NCBI RefSeq assembly: GCF_003710865.1 | Contig: NZ_RHHO01000011.1 | Span: 1 to 64,000, forward strand | DNA from: Brevibacillus borstelensis | Lineage (GTDB): Bacteria; Bacillota; Bacilli; Brevibacillales; Brevibacillaceae | DNA length: 64,000 nucleotides | Direction: 5' to 3' | Shown here: piece after piece, positions 8,540-16,158 of the stretch | Layout: each line of letters starts with the position of its first letter | Numbering within the stretch: the stretch's first letter is position 1 | The notes under the pieces: model-generated | What the model saw: only the letters and a program-made list of their open reading frames with translations | Told to the model about the DNA's origin: nothing | The model's database searches: none | Position numbers and translations under genes: made by a program

Positions 8540-9424
8540 ATGGAGCTTCGTAATTTAAGGACCTTTCAGGTCGTCGCCGAACATTTGAATTTGACCAAGG
8601 CAGCCGAGCATCTGGGCTACAGCCAGCCGACCATTACCCTGCAAATCAAGGCGCTGGAGAGGGAGCTGGGCCATTCGCTGTTGAACCGGGTGGGAAAGAA
8701 AACATTCCTCACCCCGGCAGGCAAGGTGGTCAGGCAGTATACGGAGCAGTTGTTTTCCGTCATGCAGCTGATGGAAGAAGAGCTGAACCACCTGAACAAC
8801 CCCTTTGGCAATCTGGTTGTCGCCGCTCCTGAATTTTACTGCACCCAGTACATGCCGCACATGCTGAAGTCATATCTGGAAATGCATCCGCAGGTGAATC
8901 TGCAGGTCATTTCCTGCAGCAGCCAGGAGGCGCTGCGCAGGGTGAACAACCATGAAGCCGACATCGGCATCATCGCGGGAACATGCGATCTTTCGGATAT
9001 TTATGCAAGTGTGGTGGATCTGGAGGAGTTCGCGCTGGTCGCTACGCCGGAAATGATTGCCGGGCGCAGCTTCTCCGAGGTGCTGGAGCAGTATCCGTTC
9101 CTGTCCTACCAGGAGGGCTGCAACCTCGACGGGTTTATCAGCCAGTGCCTGGCGGAGATCAACTACTCTCCCCAATCCGTCATCAAGTGCACGAGCGAAG
9201 AGACGATCAAGCGGTCGGTGCTCAATCACACAGGGGTCGCCTTTCTCAGTACCGCGCTCATCCAGGCGGAGCTGCGTTCCGGAGCGGTAGAGGAGCTGCA
9301 CCGTTTTTCCCGGCGTGCCGAGACGTCGATTATTTGCCTGAAGCGGCGAAAGGACGAGGCGGCGATTGAGACCTTCGCCGAGCTGGTGACCGATGTGTGG
9401 CAAAGCGTTCGGGAAAATCAGTAG
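8540..9424 (+). CDS. LysR-family transcriptional regulator
   Basis: A 294-residue LysR-type regulator. The winged helix-turn-helix occupies residues 1-60 (AAEHLGYSQPTITLQIKALERELGHSL), followed by the two-lobed effector-binding domain. It lies 85 bases behind the epimerase gene on the same strand and ends in a strong terminator, so it closes the catabolic operon. It is the obvious candidate to control that operon in response to its substrate. No inverted repeat of the LysR T-N11-A type was firmly identified upstream of 1366 or 3649. Confidence 0.85.
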   Translation: MELRNLRTFQVVAEHLNLTKAAEHLGYSQPTITLQIKALERELGHSLLNRVGKKTFLTPAGKVVRQYTEQLFSVMQLMEEELNHLNNPFGNLVVAAPEFYCTQYMPHMLKSYLEMHPQVNLQVISCSSQEALRRVNNHEADIGIIAGTCDLSDIYASVVDLEEFALVATPEMIAGRSFSEVLEQYPFLSYQEGCNLDGFISQCLAEINYSPQSVIKCTSEETIKRSVLNHTGVAFLSTALIQAELRSGAVEELHRFSRRAETSIICLKRRKDEAAIETFAELVTDVWQSVRENQ

Positions 9425-9439
9425 GGCTTCGTATAACGT

Positions 9440-9470
9440 AAAAGAGCATCTCATCCAGAGATGCTCTTTT
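9440..9470 (+). terminator. Strong Rho-independent terminator after the LysR gene
   Basis: A perfect 13-bp stem (aaaagagcatctc/gagatgctctttt) with a 5-base loop. The A-tract and T-tract flank both sides, so it can end transcription in either direction between the convergent LysR and hydrolase genes. Confidence 0.9.
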
Positions 9471-9503
9471 CAGCGTCTTTGGGAGTGGGTTTTGGGGCGG
9501 GGC

Positions 9504-9567
9504 AAGGTAAGATCAGGTCAGGTAAGGTAAGCTAAGTTAAGCTAAGCTAAGTTAAGCTAAGCTAAGC
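9504..9567. repeat. Pentanucleotide tandem repeat (GGTAA / GCTAA / GTTAA)
   Basis: From 9521 to 9565 there are nine contiguous five-base units, all of the form G-N-TAA (ggtaa, ggtaa, gctaa, gttaa, gctaa, gctaa, gttaa, gctaa, gctaa). Degenerate units precede them from about 9504. It lies between convergent genes and has no coding sense. It could be a slippage-prone microsatellite. Confidence 0.8.
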
Positions 9568-9585
9568 ACTGACAGCTAGCCTGTT

Positions 9586-10401
9586 TTACCGTAGTCCATC
9601 GAGAAAATCCCGCACTGCCCGATAGAAGCCATTCGGGTCATCAGAGTGGACACCGTGACCGCATTCTTCAAAAACTTCAAGCTTTGTATTGGGCCTGCGG
9701 GAAACCATAAGCTTGGCCTGATGAATATCCATGACAAAGCTTTTTTTTCCGTGAATAAGCAAAATGGGGCAAGTAGAGGACAGCCAGTCTTCCCACCAGA
9801 CACCATTTATGTTTTGTGTAGAAATATTCATCCCTCTTAAGTCGGAGCGAAATCCCCAGCCCTGTTCATCCTCAAACACGCTTTCCGAAAAGTAATCAAT
9901 GGCTCTAACCCCTGCGCGCTCCAATGATGCTCTCAGTTCCTCCAGTGACGCGGAACGGCTGGGGAGCTTTTCGGCAAAGGACATGTCGGCATTGATCTCG
10001 ACACCGATGTCTTCCACAATAACGGCTCTGACGAGTTCAGGATAACGTGCAGCAAATTGATAGCCGTTTACTCCGCCTAAAGAATGCCCCAGTATGGTGA
10101 CAGGCTGTCCGCCAAGCTCCGTGTCAATAAGGCTAAAAATATCATTCAGGTAGCTTTCTCTGGAGTAATCCAGATCGGGAGAGTGCTCACTCCAGCCATG
10201 TCCGCGTTGGTCCAAACCGATCACCCGCCAACCCTCGATTTTGGAGGCGAAGTCTGAGTAGGTTCTGGCATCGTTCATATGTCCGTGCAGCATCAGTAAA
10301 ATTTCTTCACCCTCACCCCCGAAATCAAGGTATGAGAGCTTCATCTTTCCCGATTGAAAGTACTTTCTTGTTGGCAATCGATTGTCTTTTGCGTGAAGCA
10401 T
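9586..10401 (-). CDS. Alpha/beta-fold hydrolase
   Basis: A 271-residue serine hydrolase of the alpha/beta fold. The oxyanion motif LHGH is at 38-41, the nucleophile is S107 in GHSLGG, and the catalytic His lies near the C-terminus in ECGHGVHSDDP. I start it at ATG 10401, which follows a gggaggaaagg ribosome site. An ATG seven codons upstream overlaps that site and is less likely. There is no signal peptide. It stands alone, convergent to the LysR gene and divergent from the ROK gene, so neighbours do not indicate a substrate. Esterase or C-C bond hydrolase activity is possible. Confidence 0.82.
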   Translation of the reverse strand: MLHAKDNRLPTRKYFQSGKMKLSYLDFGGEGEEILLMLHGHMNDARTYSDFASKIEGWRVIGLDQRGHGWSEHSPDLDYSRESYLNDIFSLIDTELGGQPVTILGHSLGGVNGYQFAARYPELVRAVIVEDIGVEINADMSFAEKLPSRSASLEELRASLERAGVRAIDYFSESVFEDEQGWGFRSDLRGMNISTQNINGVWWEDWLSSTCPILLIHGKKSFVMDIHQAKLMVSRRPNTKLEVFEECGHGVHSDDPNGFYRAVRDFLDGLR

Positions 10402-10469
10402 TTCCTTTCCTCCCTTTCCCATCCGAATTGAACGAAATTTGATGGCAAGTCAACTGTAACGGATAATAG

Positions 10470-10484
10470 TGACAACTTTTGTCA
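10470..10484. promoter_or_regulatory. Palindrome TGACAA-CTT-TTGTCA between divergent genes
   Basis: A perfect 6-3-6 inverted repeat sits in the gap between the hydrolase and ROK genes, about 70 bases upstream of the hydrolase start. It could be an operator for the hydrolase gene. No cognate regulator can be named. Confidence 0.4.
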
Positions 10485-10623
10485 TGATTTAAAAATTTGT
10501 GTACAGCTATTTGGCATATCGCTTGACTCTGCTTGATAACGAGAAATGTGCGATAACGTAAGAGCTCTTCCCTGCGATCCATGGAGCTGTTTTTGTCCCT
10601 ACCGTCATATACATCTAAAGAGT

Positions 10624-10652
10624 TTGACTATTCAGCCTATGACAGGTATAAT
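10624..10652 (+). promoter_or_regulatory. Sigma-A promoter of the ROK regulator gene
   Basis: TTGACT (10624-10629) and TATAAT (10647-10652) are separated by exactly 17 bases, close to consensus. Transcription should begin near 10659, a few bases before the palindromic operator at 10665. Confidence 0.85.
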
Positions 10653-10664
10653 TTGGATAACTTT

Positions 10665-10683
10665 GTTAGTTAAATTAACTAAC
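10665..10683. promoter_or_regulatory. Perfect 19-bp operator palindrome, probable ROK (XylR-type) site
   Basis: gttagttaa-a-ttaactaac is a perfect inverted repeat with 9-base arms, lying just after the predicted transcription start and before the ROK ribosome site. XylR/NagC-type ROK repressors bind AT-rich palindromes of the TTAGTTT...AAACTAA kind. The position fits road-block autorepression of the ROK gene and, by read-through, the ABC operon behind it. Confidence 0.75.
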
Positions 10684-10706
10684 TCTTTGGTGGTGAATGG
10701 CAAAGC

Positions 10707-11885
10707 GTGCGTTCTTCAAAAAGAACAGGCAGCAGCAAGCTTGTCAAAAAGTGGAACAAGGAAGAGATATTGCAGCAGGTCATTTTGCATGGACAAATTT
10801 CCCGCGCCGACCTTTCCAAGGAGACGCAGCTCAGCCGTCCGTGTGTGTCGGCCCTCGTCGATGAAATGATTCAGGAAGGCCTCCTGCACGAGGTAGGCAT
10901 GGGAGACTCGCGCGGCGGCCGCAAGCCGATTTTGCTCGAGTACAACTATCAGGCATACGCGATTGCCGGGGCTGTGTTCGAAGGCTCCACGCTGGATATG
11001 GCAGTAGCTGATCTGAAAGGACGGTTTTTGGGGCGTTATCAGAAGCGGCTGTCACAGCCTGGAAACGGGGAGCTGGTGATCGAGGATTTGGCCCAAGGGC
11101 TGGAGCGGCTGCTGGAGGAAAGCAGTCTTCCCGCTGACCGGCTGCTCGGGATCGGTGTCGGCCTGCCCGGCGTTACCCAGCGCGGGAGCGGTACGGTCAG
11201 CTTTTCGCCCAGCACAGGCTGGATGGGCTCGCCAATCCAGAAGACCATCGAGGAGCGCCTCGGGCTGCCTGTTATCATCGACAACGACGTAAACATGATG
11301 ACCCTGGGTGAGTACGTCCGCGGCGTCGGGGTCGGCCACAGCACGGTCGTCTACATGTATGTAGGCACCGGGATCGGCTCCGGCATCATCCTGGACGGAC
11401 AGTTTTACCGTGGGAGCCGGGAAGCGGCAGGGGAGATCGGCTTCATGATGATCGGTCCCGCCAATTCCAGAAAGGACGGAGCGTCGGGTGTTTTCGAGAC
11501 GCATTATTCCGCTCCCGGCATCGCATGCAAGGCCAAGGGATTTCTCTCTGACCTTCAGGAAGGGTCGAGTGTCATAAAAGAGCTGATTCGGTACGCCGAG
11601 AAAGGACACGAGGAAGCCGTCCGACTTCTGGACGAAGTGTACCTCAACTGGGCATACGGAATAGCCAATATTGTCAGCATCCTGAACCCGGAGCTGTTGA
11701 TCCTGAGCGGGGAGATGGTCCATATCGATGATAAAGGGGTGAAGCGGATTTCCGATTGGCTAAGTGAGTGGGTGCCCGTAGCGCCTCGTCTGGAGAAGGC
11801 TGCTCTTGGCGAACAGGCGGGCTTGATCGGTGCCGTCCACAGCGTTTTAGAGGCGTTCCCGTCCACGAGACTGCTGGACAGGTAA
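10707..11885 (+). CDS. ROK-family transcriptional repressor (XylR/NagC type)
   Basis: A 392-residue regulator with an N-terminal winged helix-turn-helix (about 17-62, ISRADLSKETQLSRPCVSALVDEM) fused to a ROK sugar-kinase-like domain (YVGTGIGSGI marks the phosphate/sugar site). The start is GTG at 10707; other upstream starts are out of frame. The usual ROK zinc motif is lost: the expected GEIGH is GEIGF and no CxCGxxGC cluster follows. The domain is therefore probably non-zinc and non-enzymatic. It has a near-consensus promoter and a perfect operator immediately upstream, and the ABC importer begins 23 bases after its stop. It probably senses a sugar or sugar derivative. Confidence 0.88.
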   Translation: MRSSKRTGSSKLVKKWNKEEILQQVILHGQISRADLSKETQLSRPCVSALVDEMIQEGLLHEVGMGDSRGGRKPILLEYNYQAYAIAGAVFEGSTLDMAVADLKGRFLGRYQKRLSQPGNGELVIEDLAQGLERLLEESSLPADRLLGIGVGLPGVTQRGSGTVSFSPSTGWMGSPIQKTIEERLGLPVIIDNDVNMMTLGEYVRGVGVGHSTVVYMYVGTGIGSGIILDGQFYRGSREAAGEIGFMMIGPANSRKDGASGVFETHYSAPGIACKAKGFLSDLQEGSSVIKELIRYAEKGHEEAVRLLDEVYLNWAYGIANIVSILNPELLILSGEMVHIDDKGVKRISDWLSEWVPVAPRLEKAALGEQAGLIGAVHSVLEAFPSTRLLDR

Positions 11886-11908
11886 CAGAAAAAAAGGGGG
11901 AGTTTGTT

Positions 11909-13033
11909 TTGAAACAGTCCAACAGCACACTGAAAAAATGGATGCGAGGCGTGTTTGCCAGCTCGCTGGCCCTGACGGTTGCGGCGTGCTCCGGCGGCGG
12001 ACAGGAGGCGAAGCCGGCAGACAGCAACAATACTGGCGGGCAGCCGTCTGGCGAAGCGAAGCCTGCCGAACCGGAAGGCGACCAGAAGCTGATCATTTAC
12101 ACCGCACGCGACAAGAACATCTTCGAAATCGTCCTGCCCAAGTTCAATGAAAAGTATCCGAATATCGAAGTGGAGACGCTGGAGATGGGAGCGCAGCAGA
12201 TTCTGGAACGCGTACGCGCCGAAAAAGCCAATCCGCAGGCCGATTTCTGGTGGGGCGGCACGCAGTCCGCTCTGAGCACGGCGGCGGATGAGGGCTTGCT
12301 GGAGCCTTACAAGCCGACGTTTGCCGACAAGATTCCGGATTTGTACAAGGACCCGCAGGATCGCTGGTATGGAGAAATGCTGCTGCCGGAGGTCATCATG
12401 TACAACTCCGAGGCGCTCAAGCCGGAGGAAGTTCCGCAAGACTGGGATGAGCTGATTGATCCCAAGTACAAGGATAAAATCGTAATCCGCAACGTTCTGC
12501 CATCGGGAACGATGAGGACCATCTACTCTGCCATGATCTACCGACAAGGACCAGACACCCCGGAAAAAGGCTACGAGTGGCTTAAAAAGCTTGACGCCAA
12601 CACCAAGGAATACACCCAGGACCCGACCAACCTCTACCTCAAGCTGGACCGCCAGGAAGGCGTCATCTCTCTGTGGAATCTGCAAGACGTACTGATTCAG
12701 AGCAAACAGAACAACCATCCATACGACTTCGTCTATCCAAAGAGCGGGGCACCGATCCTCGTAGACGGCGTCGGCTTGATCAAAGGCGCGAAAAACGCGG
12801 ACGCGGCCAAGAAGTTTTACGAATTCCTGTTCAGTCCGGAAATTGCCGCCCAGCTTGCCAAGGAGCGCTTCCAGTTCCCGTCCCGCACGGACATCAACAA
12901 GGACGATCTGCCTGACTTCATGAAAAACCTCGAGCTGAAGCCGCTGGAGCTGGATTGGAAGGTCATGGCGGAAAAAGAAAAAGAATGGATGCAGCATTGG
13001 GACGAAAATATCAAAGGAAAAGGAAAGAAGTAA
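11909..13033 (+). CDS. ABC importer substrate-binding lipoprotein, AfuA/FbpA-like (Fe/sugar-phosphate class)
   Basis: A 374-residue lipoprotein. The N-terminal KK-rich signal peptide ends in the lipobox LTVAAC, followed by a low-complexity linker (GGGQEAKPADSNN...) and a type-2 periplasmic-binding fold beginning LIIYTARDKN. The start is TTG at 11909 behind aaaaaggggg; a frame extending upstream to 11768 lacks a ribosome site. The fold class contains ferric-iron binders and, as established for Actinobacillus AfuA, binders of hexose phosphates. No tyrosine pair typical of ferric binding is obvious. The ROK regulator and sugar-processing neighbours favour a phosphorylated or acidic sugar as ligand. 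Confidence 0.85.
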   Translation: MKQSNSTLKKWMRGVFASSLALTVAACSGGGQEAKPADSNNTGGQPSGEAKPAEPEGDQKLIIYTARDKNIFEIVLPKFNEKYPNIEVETLEMGAQQILERVRAEKANPQADFWWGGTQSALSTAADEGLLEPYKPTFADKIPDLYKDPQDRWYGEMLLPEVIMYNSEALKPEEVPQDWDELIDPKYKDKIVIRNVLPSGTMRTIYSAMIYRQGPDTPEKGYEWLKKLDANTKEYTQDPTNLYLKLDRQEGVISLWNLQDVLIQSKQNNHPYDFVYPKSGAPILVDGVGLIKGAKNADAAKKFYEFLFSPEIAAQLAKERFQFPSRTDINKDDLPDFMKNLELKPLELDWKVMAEKEKEWMQHWDENIKGKGKK

Positions 13034-13052
13034 CCGGTTTCACGGACAGCGA

Positions 13053-13086
13053 CCAGACGGGGAGGCACACAAGTCGCTCCGTCTGG
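13053..13086 (+). other. Intercistronic hairpin after the binding-protein gene
   Basis: An 8-bp stem, ccagacgg/ccgtctgg, lies 20 bases after the binding-protein stop and has no T-tract. Such hairpins usually protect the upstream message end and make the binding protein more abundant than the ATPase and permease. The same arrangement occurs at 37983-38011 in the other sugar importer. Confidence 0.5.
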
Positions 13087-13156
13087 CTCTTGCATAGAGG
13101 TGGTCTTTATGCGATCACTTCCGGACCGGGCCCATTTTTTTTAGGGAGGACACCTG

Positions 13157-14233
13157 ATGAGCAGCGTAACACTGGATCACGTACACAAGCGATTTGGAAA
13201 GGCCAAAGGGGTAGAAGATGTCCACATTCATATCGAATCAGGAGAATTCTTCACGTTTTTGGGCCCCAGCGGCTGCGGGAAGACGACTACCCTCAGAATG
13301 ATCGCCGGCTTTTACTACCCGACGGAAGGGCGCATCTCGTTCGGCAGCCAGGATGTGACGATGCTGCCGCCCAACAAGCGCAATACCGGGATGGTTTTCC
13401 AAAACTACGCCCTGTTTCCGCATATGACGGTGTTTGAAAATATTGCCTTTGGCTTGCAGGTTCGAAAAATGGCGAAAGCCGACATCAAAGAACGCGTGGA
13501 GAGGATCATGAAGCTGGTCCGTCTCGATGGGTACGGAGAACGCCGGATCGACCAATTGTCCGGCGGACAGCAGCAGCGTGTCGCTCTCGCCCGTGCCCTC
13601 GTCATCGAGCCGCAAATCCTGCTGCTCGACGAACCGCTGTCCAACCTGGACGCGAAGCTGCGGGAAGAGACCCGTTATGAAATCAAGCGCCTGCAAATGG
13701 AGCTGGGCATCACCACCATTTACGTGACGCACGACCAGGCGGAGGCGATGTCGATGTCAGACCGCATCATGGTCATGAACAGCGGAGTGGTGCAGCAAAT
13801 CGGCACGCCGCACGAGATCTACCACCGGCCGGTGAACCGCTTCGTCGCGTCCTTTATCGGCGAAACCAATCTGTGGGAAGCGACAGTGACAGGAATTGAG
13901 GGCCAAAACGTCTATGTGCAGGTGACGCCCGACATCTCCCTGTGCGGCTCCTTGCAGCAGGCATCCCCGCAGGTTCGTTTGGCGGTCGGAGAAAAGGTAG
14001 CGCTTTCGATTCGTCCCGAAGCGGTTCGGGAAAGTGCGGGAGCGGACGGTGAGAACGTGGTGAGAGGAACCGTGGCGCTTGCCGAGTTTACCGGTGCATG
14101 CGTCAACTACGTGACCAGCGTCGGACCCCACCAGTTGAGGAGCATGTTTATCAATGAAGGAAGCGCTGTCAAACAGCCCGGGGAGGCCATTTCCCTGCAC
14201 ATTCCAAAGAACAGCATCTATTTTGCCGGATAA
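13157..14233 (+). CDS. ABC importer ATPase, Fe/putrescine/sugar-phosphate (FbpC/PotA) class
   Basis: A 358-residue ATP-binding subunit. Walker A is GPSGCGKTT (about 36-44), the signature is LSGGQQQR, Walker B is ILLLDEP, the switch histidine is in VTHDQAEAMSMSD, and a C-terminal TOBE regulatory domain starts around residue 240. ATG 13157 follows ttagggaggac. It lies between the binding protein and the fused permease gene, so it energises that importer. Confidence 0.92.
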   Translation: MSSVTLDHVHKRFGKAKGVEDVHIHIESGEFFTFLGPSGCGKTTTLRMIAGFYYPTEGRISFGSQDVTMLPPNKRNTGMVFQNYALFPHMTVFENIAFGLQVRKMAKADIKERVERIMKLVRLDGYGERRIDQLSGGQQQRVALARALVIEPQILLLDEPLSNLDAKLREETRYEIKRLQMELGITTIYVTHDQAEAMSMSDRIMVMNSGVVQQIGTPHEIYHRPVNRFVASFIGETNLWEATVTGIEGQNVYVQVTPDISLCGSLQQASPQVRLAVGEKVALSIRPEAVRESAGADGENVVRGTVALAEFTGACVNYVTSVGPHQLRSMFINEGSAVKQPGEAISLHIPKNSIYFAG

Positions 14234-14245
14234 GGAGGAAAAGCG

Positions 14246-15973
14246 ATGAGAGCAGAACTGCAGCCAGGATCGGCACCCGCAAGGCGAATGTCGTTTACCT
14301 CTTCGCCGGCATTTGTGTATGTACTGGTTTCGCCGCTGTTTTTGATCTTGCTGGCGTATGTCATTTACCCGCTCTGGGAAACGTTTGTCGCCAGCGTCCA
14401 CATCGATGGCGAGACGACGTGGAAAAACTACGTCCGCTTCTTCAGTCTGGAGCATACGGCCAATCTGGAGGCGTTGTGGACCAGCATTTATATATCCGTC
14501 CTGAGCGTCATCAGTTGCGGAATTGTCGGAGTGACGATGGCTTTTTTGCTGGAGCGCTACGAATTTCCGGGGCGAAAAATCCTGTCGGTGCTTGCCTTGG
14601 TGCCGATGGCCCTGCCGCCGCTGATCGGGGTGCTCTCGTTTACGTTTTTGTACGGTGAGAGCGGCATTTTCCCACGGGCGTTCAAGGAATTGTTCGGCCT
14701 GGCCCAAGTGCCGTTTTCCTTGAAAGGGATCTGGGGTGTTGTCGTCGTTCACACCTTTACGATGTACACGTATTTCTTCATGACCGCGTCGGCGGCGATC
14801 AAGGGGCTTGACCCGTCTCTGGAGGAAGCAGCCGCAAGCCTTGGGGCAGGGCGTTTTACCGTTTGGCGGAGAGTCATTTTGCCGATGCTCACCCCTGCGC
14901 TGGTCGCCTCGTCCCTGCTGGTGTTCATGATTTCGATGGCGTCCTACACGGCCCCGCTCATCTTCGGAATCGACCGGACGATGACGATGCAAATTTATCT
15001 CTCCCGAACGAATGGAGACCTGGACATGGCGGCGGCGCAATCGACGATTTTGTCGATCGTGTCGGTAGCCTTCCTCCTGTTGATGCGCTGGTATCAGGGA
15101 GCGCGGAATTATCAAAACCAGAGCAAGGGCGTCAGCGTGCACAGAACGGAAATCAAAAGCAAGACAGGCCGCTATATCTCGATCGTGCTGGCTTTTATCG
15201 GCATCGTCATCCTGATGCTGCCCATTTTGGTGCTCGTTTTGATTTCCTTCTCCGTGGACGGCACGTGGACGGTCCAGATATTGCCGCCAAAGTATACGGT
15301 GGATCATTATCTCGACTTGTTTACCGACAAGAAAACCTGGCGTCCGATCATGAACAGCTTGGAGCTGAGCGCGATTGCCACAATCGGGATCGTCCTGTTC
15401 GGGGTGGCGGCAGCCTATGCGATGGTAAGGCTGCGTTTTCGCGGAAAGACATTGCTGGACGTCCTGATTATGCTGCCCTGGGCACTGCCTGGGACGGTCG
15501 TGGCGGTCAACCTGATCGCAGCCTTCAGCGAGCCGACCGTGTTCAGCTTCAACCAGGTGTTGATCGGCACCTTCTGGATTATCCCGCTTGCCTACTTTGT
15601 CCGCCATCTGCCGCTCGTGTTCCGTTCGACGTCGGCTACGCTGATGCAGATGGACCCGTCTGTCGAAGAGGCGGCGCGAAACCTGGGGGCTACGTGGTGG
15701 TACAGCTTCCGGCGGGTTGTCTTTCCGATGGCGTTCGGCGGGATACTGGCCGGGACCTTGCTCGCGTTTGTCCAGTGTATCGGCGAGTTCGTGGCATCTA
15801 TTCTGATCTTTACCCCGCGGACTACGCCTCTTTCCGTGGCGATTTTCCAAAAGATGTACTCCTTTGAATTCGGTACGGCATGTGCATACGGCGTCTTGCA
15901 AATCGTCGTGATCATCATCGTGCTGTTCGTCTCCAGAAAACTGACCGGCGACAAGGCGGGAACGGCGGTTTAA
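14246..15973 (+). CDS. ABC importer permease, two permease halves fused (FbpB/AfuB type)
   Basis: A 575-residue membrane protein with about 12 helices in two homologous halves. Each half carries an EAA loop that docks the ATPase: EEAAASLGAG (about residue 191) and EEAARNLGAT (about residue 473), each followed by a Leu/Pro-rich helix. The fused layout is standard for the iron/sugar-phosphate class, where one polypeptide supplies both transmembrane domains. It is 12 bases behind the ATPase gene with a taaggaggaa ribosome site. A 185-base gap follows. Confidence 0.9.
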   Translation: MRAELQPGSAPARRMSFTSSPAFVYVLVSPLFLILLAYVIYPLWETFVASVHIDGETTWKNYVRFFSLEHTANLEALWTSIYISVLSVISCGIVGVTMAFLLERYEFPGRKILSVLALVPMALPPLIGVLSFTFLYGESGIFPRAFKELFGLAQVPFSLKGIWGVVVVHTFTMYTYFFMTASAAIKGLDPSLEEAAASLGAGRFTVWRRVILPMLTPALVASSLLVFMISMASYTAPLIFGIDRTMTMQIYLSRTNGDLDMAAAQSTILSIVSVAFLLLMRWYQGARNYQNQSKGVSVHRTEIKSKTGRYISIVLAFIGIVILMLPILVLVLISFSVDGTWTVQILPPKYTVDHYLDLFTDKKTWRPIMNSLELSAIATIGIVLFGVAAAYAMVRLRFRGKTLLDVLIMLPWALPGTVVAVNLIAAFSEPTVFSFNQVLIGTFWIIPLAYFVRHLPLVFRSTSATLMQMDPSVEEAARNLGATWWYSFRRVVFPMAFGGILAGTLLAFVQCIGEFVASILIFTPRTTPLSVAIFQKMYSFEFGTACAYGVLQIVVIIIVLFVSRKLTGDKAGTAV

Positions 15974-16158
15974 ACAGGCAAGATGCCTAGCAAGTCCGCC
16001 GTCAACTGTTGGCGCTTTGATTACTCGTGCATTTCCGTTTTGCTTCTATGGGTCAATCCGTGGCGACAGCATGAACTCCCCTGCATGAAGGCCATGATTG
16101 ATAATGCAGGAATTTCCTGCAGATAGATCATCTTACAGAGGAAATGGAGGAGGGTTCA

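Noticed and set aside
11909-15973. Ferric iron importer
   Set aside because: The binding-protein class fits, but regulator and neighbours are sugar-related, no Fur box was seen, and a clear tyrosine pair for iron was not found.
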